From the NCBI GenBank assembly GCA_009917455.1, contig QZDS01000004.1, positions 214,339-278,338 on the forward strand: DNA of 64,000 nucleotides. The letters are read 5' to 3'. Below the pieces are notes generated by a model. The model was not told the origin of the DNA, did no database searches, and saw only the letters and a program-made list of their open reading frames with translations. A program made the position numbers and the translations under genes. Positions 1 to 9,093 of the stretch are shown here, in pieces. This DNA comes from a bacterium 1xD8-48 (GTDB taxonomy: Bacteria; Bacillota; Clostridia; Lachnospirales; Lachnospiraceae). Every line of letters starts with the position of its first letter. Within the stretch, counting starts at the first letter, position 1.

Positions 1-215
1 TTGTAGTTGCGATTGTGTATACAATTATGAAGTTGTTAAATTGGGGGGGATTTACAGTGGGGATGGCACCGCTTACAATTGGTGTGTTTATAATTGGAGG
101 GGTTCAACTGTTTTTCATAGGTTTAATAGGGGAATATATTCTCAATATTAATACAAGAGTTATTCACAGACCGATTGTGGTGGAAGAGAAGAGGATTAAT
201 TTTGAAGAAAATTAA
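1..215 (+). CDS. GtrB-like family 2 glycosyltransferase, C-terminal end (5' end outside window)
   Basis: Only the last 70 or so codons are present. The frame is open back to base 3, so the GTG at 15 is internal rather than a start. What remains is the membrane anchor of a DPM1/GtrB-type GT2: two hydrophobic segments followed by the GLIGEYI signature and an Arg-Pro pair before a charged tail, the same ending as the complete GT2 domain at 1312-3462 (CVGEYIGKMY ... RPRYIV). Such enzymes load a sugar onto undecaprenyl phosphate at the inner membrane face. A G7 run (43-49) encodes Trp-Gly-Gly in frame; either neighbouring run length would truncate the tail. It ends 78 bases before the next start, which encodes a GtrC-like membrane protein, its natural partner. 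Confidence 0.75.
   Translation, partial: VVAIVYTIMKLLNWGGFTVGMAPLTIGVFIIGGVQLFFIGLIGEYILNINTRVIHRPIVVEEKRINFEEN
43..49 (+). repeat. poly-G tract, G7, in frame
   Basis: Seven consecutive G in the GT2 C-terminal anchor, read TGG GGG GGA (Trp-Gly-Gly). G8 and G6 both lead to downstream stops before the natural end. It is the shortest class in the set, so it may be a quiescent or low-rate tract. Confidence 0.7.
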
Positions 216-293
216 CATTACAAAGAAAACATGTCAGAAATCTATGAAAAACAGACATGGTATTATCGCTTTATAAAAGGAGATTATATTCAA

Positions 294-1544
294 ATGAAAA
301 AGAACACAGCAATAAAAATAATAATGGCACTATTAATGGGCGGAATGTTTTTCTGCTATTATATAACAAACGTTGAGGTGATATCTGCCCCAACTTCAAG
401 CTATGACCAGGTATTAGATTTGCTTATGAAGCAATTAAGGGGGAAAATTCCGGCTCAGATATATTACGGAAATCATCACGGGGCTGTATATCCTATTTTT
501 TTGGCGTATTGTGCAAAACTTTTGGGAATAACCAGTCCCGAACTTGTTCGCTATTATATGCAAGGAATTACGCTGATGGTTATGGTGATGAGCGTTTTTT
601 TGTGTATTGAACATTTAACAGAAAAAATACGGTTAGGCGTTATCGCGTCTGTATGTGTTGTTTGTTTAGGCTATCAATATATCGTAATTAATCAGACATA
701 TTCATACTGGGGGGCGCCAGTTACAATTTTAATTTCATTACCAATATTATGCGGTTTATTTAAAAATATAAAAAAGAAAAATAGCAAGCTTGATTTTATT
801 GGGTTATCAATAGTAGTGGTTATAATGATTATTGGGAATATTGTGAGGCAACATGCAGCGCTTCCTATATTGGGCATACTTATTTTATATTTATGCGTTA
901 AAAGCTTTATCAGTCGTAAAAAGGAGGTGTTTATATTATGCATGACGGGAATTGTGGCAATAGTATTGTTGTTTTTATATTCAGAACCGGCGATTCACAA
1001 GATGTATGATATTTGCTCAGGTGAACTGGATATGGATAATGAAGAAAGTCCCTGGCATGCAATATGGTGTGGGTTGGGTTATTATGAAAATGAGTATGGA
1101 TTTGAATGGAATGATTCTGCGGCACATCAATATGTAACAGATATAGATTCTGGTGCAGCATATTGTTCGAAGGAATACTATGAAATTCTAAAAGAAAGGG
1201 TATTGAAAGTTGCCCATGAGGATATTGGATTCGTCATTAAAACAAGTTGGAAGAAATTTGTTGATTCATTAATGTTGGGGTGGAAATGTTTTGGTAGAAC
1301 GCTGATATTCAGTGTTCTATTATTTGTATGTGTGGGGGGGGGTATTTTCATGCGGAAAAAGAAAGAATCTACCCTATTTTATCCCAAGCATATTACTGGG
1401 AGGAATAATAATAATTACGGGAGTAGCACAGGGGGTTGTTGGAATTCCAGCAGAAGCATATATATATGGGAGCTATGCAGGGTATATTTATATAATTACA
1501 ATCAACATAGTTGCGACCTTGGATGTGCTGGGATATGGACTTAA
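294..1544 (+). CDS. GtrC-like polytopic membrane protein, N-terminal part of a phase-variable fusion (current frame prematurely ended)
   Basis: The start at 294 is chosen over an in-frame ATG at 231 because AAGGAG (277-282) precedes it and the protein then opens directly with a membrane helix, as its paralogue at 20469 does. About eight to ten hydrophobic helices follow, with a conserved loop ESPWHAIW ... YYENEYGFEW and then S-KEYYEILK, matching YGPWHTIY ... EDNPYGITF and EEYFEILK in the paralogue. By family this is a GT-C-like transferase or GtrC-type enzyme acting outside the membrane. At the G9 tract (1334-1342, residues 347-350) the reading frame leaves the hydrophobic C-terminus and runs about 65 low-complexity residues to a TAA at 1542. 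With G8 it would continue into the frame of 1312-3462 and give one 1055-residue protein. The current product is probably inactive. Confidence 0.75.
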   Translation: MKKNTAIKIIMALLMGGMFFCYYITNVEVISAPTSSYDQVLDLLMKQLRGKIPAQIYYGNHHGAVYPIFLAYCAKLLGITSPELVRYYMQGITLMVMVMSVFLCIEHLTEKIRLGVIASVCVVCLGYQYIVINQTYSYWGAPVTILISLPILCGLFKNIKKKNSKLDFIGLSIVVVIMIIGNIVRQHAALPILGILILYLCVKSFISRKKEVFILCMTGIVAIVLLFLYSEPAIHKMYDICSGELDMDNEESPWHAIWCGLGYYENEYGFEWNDSAAHQYVTDIDSGAAYCSKEYYEILKERVLKVAHEDIGFVIKTSWKKFVDSLMLGWKCFGRTLIFSVLLFVCVGGGIFMRKKKESTLFYPKHITGRNNNNYGSSTGGCWNSSRSIYIWELCRVYLYNYNQHSCDLGCAGIWT

Positions 1545-3462
1545 GCGGGAAAAGAAAGAAAACGTTGAAAGTATTTCGAGAAATCAGAAAAACGAAATAA
1601 AGAATGCTGGTGCAAAGGGAGATAAGATATTATATATAATTTGCCCATGCTATAATGAAAGTGAAAATTTGGAAAGTGGGTATACATTTAATAAGCTGGA
1701 GCTTCTAATGAAAGAGCTGATTTCCAGTAGTTTATGTTCTCCACAAAGCCGTATATTGATGGTAAATGATGGGTCTTCAGATAATACACAAGAGCTTTTG
1801 GAAAAAAAGCATACAGAGAATCCATTATTTTCTTATATCAATTTATCAAGAAATTTCGGACATCAATATGCATTGTTATGTGGCTTGTTGAATGTAAGGC
1901 AGTATGCAGATGTGACAATTACAGTAGATGCGGATTTGCAACAAGATATAAATGCAGTTAAAGAATTCCTGCAGAAATATTATGAGGGTTATGAAATTGT
2001 TTATGGCGTACGTAAATCGAGAGAAAGTGACGGGGCGTTTAAAAAGTGGTCAGCGAATTTGTTTTATGATATGATGGAGAAAATGTGCGGGGGGAGTATC
2101 ATAAAAAACCATGCAGATTATAGATTAATGTCTAAAAAAGCGTTAAATACTTTGGCAGAATTTGAGGAAACAAATTTATTTTTAAGAGGAATAATTCCGC
2201 TAATTGGTTTTAAGTCATGTAAAGTGTACTTTGAAGTAAGCCCCAGAAGGTATGGGGAGTCAAAGTATACTCTGAAAAAAATGGTGAAGCTTGCGGCAGA
2301 TGGAATAACATCATTGAGCATAAAACCGATTCGAATGGTTTTTCTGGGTGGGACATTGATTTTTTCTCTTAGTTGCCTGATTGCTATAGGATATTTCATA
2401 ATGTTTTTGCTAGGGAAGAACATAAGTGGCTATACTTCGATAATCATGTCTCTTTGGTTGTTGGGTGGAATGCTTATGATGTCAATTGGCTGTGTCGGTG
2501 AATATATAGGAAAAATGTATCTTGAAACAAAAAAGAGACCGCGTTATATTGTTGATTCAATGAAAAATGATGTACATTTTATTTATGAGCAGGATGCATT
2601 TTGTGTAAATATGGAAGAGAAGAAATGTATAGTATGTGGAGGTCGGCTGGTTTCTGGTTCCCTTCAGGGTTTATTGGTTTGTGAAAGATGTGGATTTATT
2701 ACAACTGATTTAGAAATATCTGAAGAAGAAATTAAAAGGTTATATTCTGCAAATTATTATAATGGCGAGGAGTATGCCAATTATATATTGGATAAATTTA
2801 TTATCCAGAAAAATTTTAAAAAGAGATTGAAGCATATTGAAAAATATTTAAATAATACCAGGGAAGCAAAGCTGTTTGAGATAGGGTGTGCTTATGGATT
2901 TTTTTTGCAGGTGGCAGGACAGAAGTTTGATAAGGTGGCTGGAATTGATATTTCAAGTGAGGCCATTACGTATGCAAGGAATACGTTAAAAATGGAAGCG
3001 TATGCCGGTGATTTTTTAGCATTTGAAAATAATGAAATATACGATGTTGTGTGTATGTGGGATACAATAGAGCATTTGCAAAGTCCGGAGTTATATATCG
3101 AAAAAATATACAGAATTTTGGGAAATAATGGATTGATATGTATAACTACAGGTGATATAGGAAGCTTAAATGCCAGAATTCGTGGGCAAAAATGGCGGCA
3201 AATTCATCCGCCAACACATTTGCATTATTTTTCCAGAAAAACTTTAAAGGAGCTTTTGGAGAGAAAGGGATTTAAGGTATTAAATGTATCATACCCGGCA
3301 AATATATTAAGTTTAAATACAGTATTATATACAATATTATGCTTAAAATTAAAGTATAAAAAGCTGTATGTTTTTTTGGACAAACTTAAAGTCACAAGAG
3401 TAAATATCAAAATTAATTTGCATGATTTTATGTTTGTTATTGCTCAAAAGGTTGAGAAGTAA
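1312..3462 (+). CDS. GtrB-like GT2 plus zinc-ribbon SAM methyltransferase, C-terminal part of the phase-variable fusion
   Basis: Read from 1312, residues 1-75 are the missing C-terminal helices of the preceding GtrC-like protein. A GT2 catalytic domain starts near residue 105 (ILYIICPCYNES, VNDGSSDNT, VDADLQQD) and ends in two membrane helices with GEYIGKMY and RPRYIV. From about residue 434 a Cys-x2-Cys ... Cys-x2-Cys zinc ribbon (CIVCGG, CERCG) precedes a class I methyltransferase with SAM motif LFEIGCAYG near 521 and the D-IEHL motif. No ATG with a ribosome site lies between the membrane part and the GT2 domain, so translation of both enzymes probably depends on the upstream G tract. An ATG at 2611 could start the methyltransferase alone, but its ribosome site is poor. 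Predicted role: lipid-linked sugar synthesis and methylation of the same branch. Confidence 0.8.
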   Translation: MFYYLYVWGGVFSCGKRKNLPYFIPSILLGGIIIITGVAQGVVGIPAEAYIYGSYAGYIYIITINIVATLDVLGYGLKREKKENVESISRNQKNEIKNAGAKGDKILYIICPCYNESENLESGYTFNKLELLMKELISSSLCSPQSRILMVNDGSSDNTQELLEKKHTENPLFSYINLSRNFGHQYALLCGLLNVRQYADVTITVDADLQQDINAVKEFLQKYYEGYEIVYGVRKSRESDGAFKKWSANLFYDMMEKMCGGSIIKNHADYRLMSKKALNTLAEFEETNLFLRGIIPLIGFKSCKVYFEVSPRRYGESKYTLKKMVKLAADGITSLSIKPIRMVFLGGTLIFSLSCLIAIGYFIMFLLGKNISGYTSIIMSLWLLGGMLMMSIGCVGEYIGKMYLETKKRPRYIVDSMKNDVHFIYEQDAFCVNMEEKKCIVCGGRLVSGSLQGLLVCERCGFITTDLEISEEEIKRLYSANYYNGEEYANYILDKFIIQKNFKKRLKHIEKYLNNTREAKLFEIGCAYGFFLQVAGQKFDKVAGIDISSEAITYARNTLKMEAYAGDFLAFENNEIYDVVCMWDTIEHLQSPELYIEKIYRILGNNGLICITTGDIGSLNARIRGQKWRQIHPPTHLHYFSRKTLKELLERKGFKVLNVSYPANILSLNTVLYTILCLKLKYKKLYVFLDKLKVTRVNIKINLHDFMFVIAQKVEK
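1334..1342 (+). repeat. poly-G tract, G9, out of frame (OFF)
   Basis: Nine consecutive G. Current reading gives Val-Gly-Gly-Gly and then a wrong frame. Removing one G (G8) joins SVLLFVCVGG to VFSCGKRKNL and the membrane helices beyond. G10 would stop near 1406. This is one of three tracts where the gene is out of frame exactly at the run. Confidence 0.85.
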
Positions 3463-3515
3463 ATATAGCATAAGAGAACAATTAAAATGGGGAAGAATCT
3501 AAAAGTGAGGGCTTA

Positions 3516-4538
3516 ATGAGGGAAAGATTAGATATTTTATATCAGTTTGACGAGAAATATGCACCATATGCCGGGGTATCAATGACTTCACTTTTGGAAA
3601 ATAATAAGTCGGCGAAGAGAATTTACATTTATATTTTGGGCGATAAGCTGTCAGGCAAAACAGTTGAAAGATTTAAAAGTTTTTCAGAGAAATATACAAA
3701 TGTACAAATCAAATTTCCGGATATACAAAAGATGATTTCAAATATGAAGGATTTGGGTTTGCCAACATACCGAGGGTCGTATGCGGCAAATTTGAGAATG
3801 TTTTTAGATGAATTTGTGGATGCAGATGCCGACAGAGTGCTTTATCTTGATGCCGACACAATTATAAATAGAAATATTGAAAGTATATTTAGTTATGGAC
3901 TTTCCGGAAAAACACTGGGGATGGTGCTGGAATCATTGACCAATGCAAAGTATAAAGAGGCGATAGGGATTGGTCAAGAAGCTGAATATTTTAATTCAGG
4001 TGTGATTCTTTATGATATGGAAAAATGGAGAAAGAGACATTATAAAAATCGTATTATAGAACATATAAGAAATGTGCGTAGCAATTATCCATGTCCTGAC
4101 CAGGATTTGATAAATATTATATGTAAAGAGGATATTTGCCGTATGCCGATAAAATATAATTTCCAACCATTTCACCGTGTATATAAACCCGAACTGTATT
4201 TTAGAGTTTATAAGTCAAGACCATATTATGCGGAAAATGAGATAAAGGAAGGGAATAAACATACCGTTATTTATCATTGTTATCGGTATATAGGAGAATT
4301 TCCCTGGCATAGAGATGCATTGCATCCTTTTACCGATGAATTTGATAAATATTTAGTTATTTCACCTTGGGCGGATTATGTAAAAGGCTTTTCTGGCTGT
4401 GGGGTAATCGTTACCATTGAGAAAATCTTATATGGTATTTTACCTGAATATATATTTTTATTGATATTTAAGGCTATACATGATATGGTTTTAAGGAATG
4501 CAGAGAAGGCATCAAGACAAAAAAGATTGGAAAAATAA
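3516..4538 (+). CDS. Family 8 glycosyltransferase
   Basis: 340 residues. GT8 features are the N-terminal DILYQFDEKYAPYAGVSMTSLLEN block, the metal/sugar-nucleotide motif YLDADTII near residue 108, EYFNSGVILYD and PDQDLIN. These are the galactosyl/glucosyltransferases of the LgtC type that use a UDP-sugar in the cytoplasm. The C-terminus has a hydrophobic stretch and a basic tail, which probably tethers it to the membrane. GTGAGG lies about 5 bases before the ATG. It follows the fusion gene by 53 bases and is almost joined to the heparinase-like gene, so it probably builds the repeat unit that contains the uronic-acid sugar made by the genes downstream. Donor and linkage cannot be told from sequence. 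Confidence 0.85.
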   Translation: MRERLDILYQFDEKYAPYAGVSMTSLLENNKSAKRIYIYILGDKLSGKTVERFKSFSEKYTNVQIKFPDIQKMISNMKDLGLPTYRGSYAANLRMFLDEFVDADADRVLYLDADTIINRNIESIFSYGLSGKTLGMVLESLTNAKYKEAIGIGQEAEYFNSGVILYDMEKWRKRHYKNRIIEHIRNVRSNYPCPDQDLINIICKEDICRMPIKYNFQPFHRVYKPELYFRVYKSRPYYAENEIKEGNKHTVIYHCYRYIGEFPWHRDALHPFTDEFDKYLVISPWADYVKGFSGCGVIVTIEKILYGILPEYIFLLIFKAIHDMVLRNAEKASRQKRLEK

Positions 4539-4542
4539 TGTA

Positions 4543-6711
4543 ATGAATATTTTGTCATATTACATAAAAAAAATAAGAAATATGTCTTTTCAAGAGTTCT
4601 TCTACAGTATACATTATGTCTATGTATTGCCTTTGAAAAGCGAAATGCTTAAGAAGTTTTATAAGAACAAAACAACATTTTCTAAAAAGATTTCTAAATA
4701 TAATCCTACATCCGTATTTTTGCCAGACTCGCCGTTTGAAGGGATAAAAACAGTAGATATATCAGCATTATTATCAGTTTGCGAAAACTATTGTAAACAT
4801 TACTTTGACCTTCTTGGAAGCGGATGGGTATATAATGGTTTTAAAAACGATGCATTGGGACTATTTGACCATCGTTATCAGGGATTGGAATTGGACAGGG
4901 GTGACGATGGCTTGTGGTTGGAAAAAGTTTTAACGAGAGCAGATGCAAAAGTTGCAAGAGAAATATACAAGCATATTTCTCCAGAGTATCAGCCAATTGA
5001 CTGGCAAAAAGATTTTAAAACTGGATATCGTTGGTCAGCTAAGGAGTGGTACCGGCCAATTCAATATATTAATGCTGATATTACTCCAGGTGTAGATATT
5101 AAGGTTCCATGGGAGTTATCAAGGCTACAACACCTTACACGCATGGCTGTATTGTATGGGAATGCAGTGGTAACAAATCATAAGAGGCAGGAGCTTGCAA
5201 AAGAATATCAGAACCAGTGTCTTGACTTTATTGCACAGAATCCACCTATGCGAGGTGTAAACTGGTATTGTACAATGGATGTTGGTATACGATTAGCTAA
5301 TCTTTCTTTATCCTATATGATTTTTAAGAGTGAAGGCTGTGAATTCAGCGGCTTTTTTGAGAAAGTATTTTTGACATCCGTTGAACAGCATTGCAAGTTT
5401 ATCAGAAAAAATTTAGAATGGAGTCCAACATGCAGGTCGAACCACTATTTATCTGATGTTTGCGGACTGCTTTTTGGAGCTTCAATATTGCCGGAGGGTG
5501 TAAAAAGAAAGAAGTGGATTACTTTTGCAATAGGGCAGATTCGGAAAGAATTGTTATTGCAATTTCATGAAGATGGTTCTAATTTTGAGGCATCTGTGGC
5601 CTATCATAGATTATCATCAGAGTTAATAATTTATTCGATAGCTTTAATTTTGGGATTGATGGATAAAGTGGAAATCAATCCGATTACAGCAAGAGAAAAG
5701 GATTTATTGGAAAAGATTGGATTATTTATAAAGGATATGGTATTACCTGACGGGACAATATATCAATGTGGTGATAATGATTCAGGCAGATTTGTAAACC
5801 TTACACCGATAGGAAATATTACATGTATTGAAAAAATAAGAGAAAAGTATGTTACATTAACAGCTTATAATGGACCAATCAAAGAAAACCAACCGATATG
5901 GAAGTACTTTGATGAAAATGTGAATCGGCCAGATGGGATGTTGGCAGCATGGGCAGAGCTTCTCGGCATAAGGAACTCCTGGGAGAAAAACTGCAAGGCG
6001 GAAGTTTTATTAGTACGGGCGTTGATGAACGGAAACAGCTTGAAGGAACAGAAGGACGATGTAAAGACATATAGCAATAAAGACGAACAGTATGGTGAGG
6101 ATGTTGGGAAGAATATAAATGAAGCGAGGCTGGATAAATATGTATCAGCATTAACCATACAATTTTCAAGACCTTTGTCTTATATGCCGTCGTATCAGGA
6201 ATACACTGATTTTGGTGTATCGATTCTTAGGTCAGATGAAGTGTTTTTAGGTGTTTGCTGGACTGATAATGGGCAGAACGGAAATGCCGGGCATACACAT
6301 AATGACAAACTTTCCTTTGAATTATGGGTTCATGGGCAGCCGCTATTTAGAGACCCGGGAACCTTTGTATATACACCTTTTCCGGATATGCGTAATGCTT
6401 TTCGGAGTGTAAAAGGGCATAATTGCTTGCAGGCAGAACGGGAACAGAATATTTATAATTCACTTTTTTCAATGAAAAATGATTCAAGATGTAGGATAAT
6501 CAAAAAAGTATTTAATCAGGACAATGTATGCTTAATATATGAAGTGGAGTTTGGAAATGTATTACAGCAACGGAAATTTAGCATAGATAGAAATAAGTTA
6601 CGGATAGAAGATAAAAGTTCAGTGCCATTTACGGTGGATTTAACACAATATTTAATGACAGAGGGATATGGAAAACTTACAAAATATAATATGACTAAGG
6701 CAAAAGGATGA
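4543..6711 (+). CDS. Heparinase II/III-like protein (alginate-lyase superfamily)
   Basis: About 722 residues from the ATG at 4543, four bases after the GT8 stop; an earlier in-frame ATG at 4498 would overlap that gene. The N-terminal half is the alpha/alpha-toroid type region (WSPTCRSNHYLSDVCGLLFGA, then NFEASVAYHRLSSEL). The C-terminal half carries the heparinase II/III beta-sandwich signature with GNAGHTHNDKLSFELW and RDPGTFVY. No signal peptide is visible, so the protein looks cytoplasmic or is exported by an unrecognised route. Homologues often accompany WecB/WecC-like genes and a two-domain oxidoreductase in surface polysaccharide loci, as here. The family cleaves uronic-acid-containing chains by beta-elimination; whether it trims, proofreads or remodels the polymer here is unknown. 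Confidence 0.8.
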   Translation: MNILSYYIKKIRNMSFQEFFYSIHYVYVLPLKSEMLKKFYKNKTTFSKKISKYNPTSVFLPDSPFEGIKTVDISALLSVCENYCKHYFDLLGSGWVYNGFKNDALGLFDHRYQGLELDRGDDGLWLEKVLTRADAKVAREIYKHISPEYQPIDWQKDFKTGYRWSAKEWYRPIQYINADITPGVDIKVPWELSRLQHLTRMAVLYGNAVVTNHKRQELAKEYQNQCLDFIAQNPPMRGVNWYCTMDVGIRLANLSLSYMIFKSEGCEFSGFFEKVFLTSVEQHCKFIRKNLEWSPTCRSNHYLSDVCGLLFGASILPEGVKRKKWITFAIGQIRKELLLQFHEDGSNFEASVAYHRLSSELIIYSIALILGLMDKVEINPITAREKDLLEKIGLFIKDMVLPDGTIYQCGDNDSGRFVNLTPIGNITCIEKIREKYVTLTAYNGPIKENQPIWKYFDENVNRPDGMLAAWAELLGIRNSWEKNCKAEVLLVRALMNGNSLKEQKDDVKTYSNKDEQYGEDVGKNINEARLDKYVSALTIQFSRPLSYMPSYQEYTDFGVSILRSDEVFLGVCWTDNGQNGNAGHTHNDKLSFELWVHGQPLFRDPGTFVYTPFPDMRNAFRSVKGHNCLQAEREQNIYNSLFSMKNDSRCRIIKKVFNQDNVCLIYEVEFGNVLQQRKFSIDRNKLRIEDKSSVPFTVDLTQYLMTEGYGKLTKYNMTKAKG

Positions 6712-6714
6712 ATT

Positions 6715-7848
6715 ATGAAGGTGATGGTAGTCTTTGGAACACGCCCGGAAGCGATTAAAATGTGTCCGGTTATTAAGGAATTAGAATTACATAAAGAAAT
6801 AAAAACGCTTGTATGTATTACAGGGCAACATCGAGAAATGCTTCAACAGGTATTAGATGTATTTGGGGTGGAACCAGATTATAATTTAGATATAATGGAG
6901 CAAAGACAGACATTATTTGACGTAACAACAAGTATTATCACAAAAATCAAAGCGGTTTTAGAACAGGAAAAACCGGATATAGTACTGGTACACGGGGATA
7001 CTACAACAACATTTGCAACTGCACTTAGTTGTTTTTATTTACAGATTCCTGTTGGTCATGTGGAAGCTGGACTTAGAACAGGAAATCTGTATTCCCCATA
7101 TCCAGAGGAATTTAACCGCAAGTGTGTTTCTATAATTGCAGCGTTGAACTTTGCACCAACAGAACTTTCCCGGCAGAACCTTATCAGGGAAGGGTATGCG
7201 GAGAACAGTATTTATATTACGGGAAATACGGCAATTGACGCATTGGCAACTACAGTTGATCATCTTTATAGAAATAGGATTTTAGATTGGGCAAAAGGGA
7301 GCAGGCTGATTCTGGTTACAGCGCATCGCAGAGAAAATCTGGGAGCGCCACTAAAATCCATGTTAAGAGCAATCAGTCGTATTATAGAAGAATTCCCGGA
7401 TACAAAGGCTGTTTATCCTGTTCATTTGAATCCTGCGGTCAGAGAAGTGGCGAATGAGGTTTTGGGACGAAATGAAAGGGTTCAATTAATAGAGCCATTG
7501 AACGTGTTAGATTTTCATAATTTTATGGCACAGTCATATCTTATACTCACAGATAGTGGTGGTATACAAGAGGAGGCGCCTTCTCTTGGTAAGCCGGTTC
7601 TTGTTATGAGAGATGTGACAGAACGTCCGGAGGGAGTAGCGGCGGGAACCTTGAAAATTGTAGGAACAACAGAAGAAAATATTTATCAGGAAACAAAACG
7701 GCTTCTTGAAGACCCAATCGAACATAAACGGATGAGTGAAGCGAAAAATCCATATGGAGATGGACATGCCAGCCAGAGGATTGTGGATGTGGTTTGCGGA
7801 TATTTAAAAGAGAAGGACAATGTAATGGATGGAGGTAAGTTAGAATGA
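6715..7848 (+). CDS. wecB: UDP-N-acetylglucosamine 2-epimerase, non-hydrolysing
   Basis: 377 residues, the usual family length. It interconverts UDP-GlcNAc and UDP-ManNAc in the cytoplasm. Motifs seen: VFGTRPEAIKM at the N-terminus, HGDTTTT near 95, HVEAGLRTG, TAHRRENLG, and the substrate-binding TDSGGIQEEAPSLGKPVL near the C-terminus. The ATG is 3 bases past the preceding stop, behind AAAGGA, and the end overlaps wecC by four bases (ATGA), so the two are translationally coupled. Together they supply UDP-ManNAcA. No G tract is present, as expected for a precursor gene. Confidence 0.93.
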   Translation: MKVMVVFGTRPEAIKMCPVIKELELHKEIKTLVCITGQHREMLQQVLDVFGVEPDYNLDIMEQRQTLFDVTTSIITKIKAVLEQEKPDIVLVHGDTTTTFATALSCFYLQIPVGHVEAGLRTGNLYSPYPEEFNRKCVSIIAALNFAPTELSRQNLIREGYAENSIYITGNTAIDALATTVDHLYRNRILDWAKGSRLILVTAHRRENLGAPLKSMLRAISRIIEEFPDTKAVYPVHLNPAVREVANEVLGRNERVQLIEPLNVLDFHNFMAQSYLILTDSGGIQEEAPSLGKPVLVMRDVTERPEGVAAGTLKIVGTTEENIYQETKRLLEDPIEHKRMSEAKNPYGDGHASQRIVDVVCGYLKEKDNVMDGGKLE

Positions 7849-9077
7849 AAATTAATGTAATAGGGCTTGGATATATTGGTTTACCAACGGCTTTGAGCCT
7901 TGCGGCCGGAGGGCTAAAAGTGACAGGGACAGATAAAAAGCAGTCTATAGTAGACAGCCTTCAAGCAGGTGATTTAACATTTAAAGAAAAAGGTTTACAG
8001 TCACTTTTTGAAGAAGTTAAAAATTCTGGGAATTTAACAGTTACAACTGAATGTGTAGAAGCTGATGTGTACATTATTTCTGTACCAACACCGTATATTA
8101 AAATCAATAAGCGAATAGATACCACATATGTAGAAGGCGCAGTAAAGGACGTATTAAAAGTGTGCCCGGACGGGGGTATTATAGCAGTGGAATCTACAAT
8201 TTCGCCTGGCACTATGGAGAAATATATTCGACCTCTGATTGTTCAAAGTGGTAAGGTGCCAGGGAAAGATGTTCATATAGCGCATGTGCCGGAAAGAATT
8301 ATCCCGGGCAATATGATATATGAACTTACTCATAATAGCCGTACGATAGGTGTGGATGAGAGTTCGATAGGAGAAGTACTTAGGTCTGTTTATTCAGTTT
8401 TTTGTCAGGGCGATATGGTAATTACAGATATTAAGACCGCAGAGATGACCAAGGTTATTGAAAATACATTTCGAGATATTAATATTGCCTTTGCCAATGA
8501 ACTTGCAAAGATTTGCCGACGAGATGATATGGATGTGTATGAAGTGATTCGTGTAGCTAATATGCATCCTCGTGTAAATATATTGCAACCAGGGCCAGGT
8601 GTAGGCGGGCATTGCATTTCGGTAGACCCCTGGTTTCTGGTTGGAGATTATCCGGATATAGTGAATATTATTCGTCATGCCAGAATGATTAATGATGAGC
8701 AGCCAGAATATGTGCTTTCACGTATGAGTGAAATTATGGAAGAAAATAATATTACATCTTTAAGCGAGGTAGGGTTATATGGTCTTACTTATAAGGAAAA
8801 TGTAGATGATACAAGGGAAAGTCCAACATTACAGCTTCTTGAAGTGATGAAGTCACATGCAGCATATGGCGTAAAAGTTTATGACCCTTTTGTATCTGAT
8901 GATATGGTTCCGAACCAATATAAAGATTTTGAACAGTTTATTCAGGATGTAAAGTTGGTAGTAATTTTGGTAGCACATGACCATATAAAAGATAAAATAG
9001 ATAAACTTAAAGGTAAAGTGATTTTTGATACAAGAAATTGTATAAAAAATGAAGAAATACATTCTTATTTGCTTTAA
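7845..9077 (+). CDS. wecC: UDP-N-acetyl-D-mannosamine dehydrogenase
   Basis: 410 residues. An NAD-dependent four-electron oxidation turns the C6 hydroxyl of UDP-ManNAc into a carboxylate. Seen: Rossmann motif GLGYIGLPTAL at the N-terminus, the VPTPY and ESTISPGT blocks, KVIENTFRDINIAFANEL, and the catalytic cysteine in GPGVGGHCISVDPW (about residue 255). The C-terminal NAD/UDP domain has YGLTYKENVDDTRESPT. A GGAGG site precedes the ATG, which overlaps wecB. Being next to wecB makes ManNAcA the likely product, but a different hexosaminuronic acid is possible because the family members look alike. Confidence 0.9.
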   Translation: MKINVIGLGYIGLPTALSLAAGGLKVTGTDKKQSIVDSLQAGDLTFKEKGLQSLFEEVKNSGNLTVTTECVEADVYIISVPTPYIKINKRIDTTYVEGAVKDVLKVCPDGGIIAVESTISPGTMEKYIRPLIVQSGKVPGKDVHIAHVPERIIPGNMIYELTHNSRTIGVDESSIGEVLRSVYSVFCQGDMVITDIKTAEMTKVIENTFRDINIAFANELAKICRRDDMDVYEVIRVANMHPRVNILQPGPGVGGHCISVDPWFLVGDYPDIVNIIRHARMINDEQPEYVLSRMSEIMEENNITSLSEVGLYGLTYKENVDDTRESPTLQLLEVMKSHAAYGVKVYDPFVSDDMVPNQYKDFEQFIQDVKLVVILVAHDHIKDKIDKLKGKVIFDTRNCIKNEEIHSYLL

Positions 9078-9093
9078 CAGTTGGAGGGAATAA

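Noticed and set aside
15..17. GTG at 15 as start of a 66-residue gene
   Set aside because: The frame is open to the window edge and the protein is plainly the C-terminal anchor of a longer GT2.
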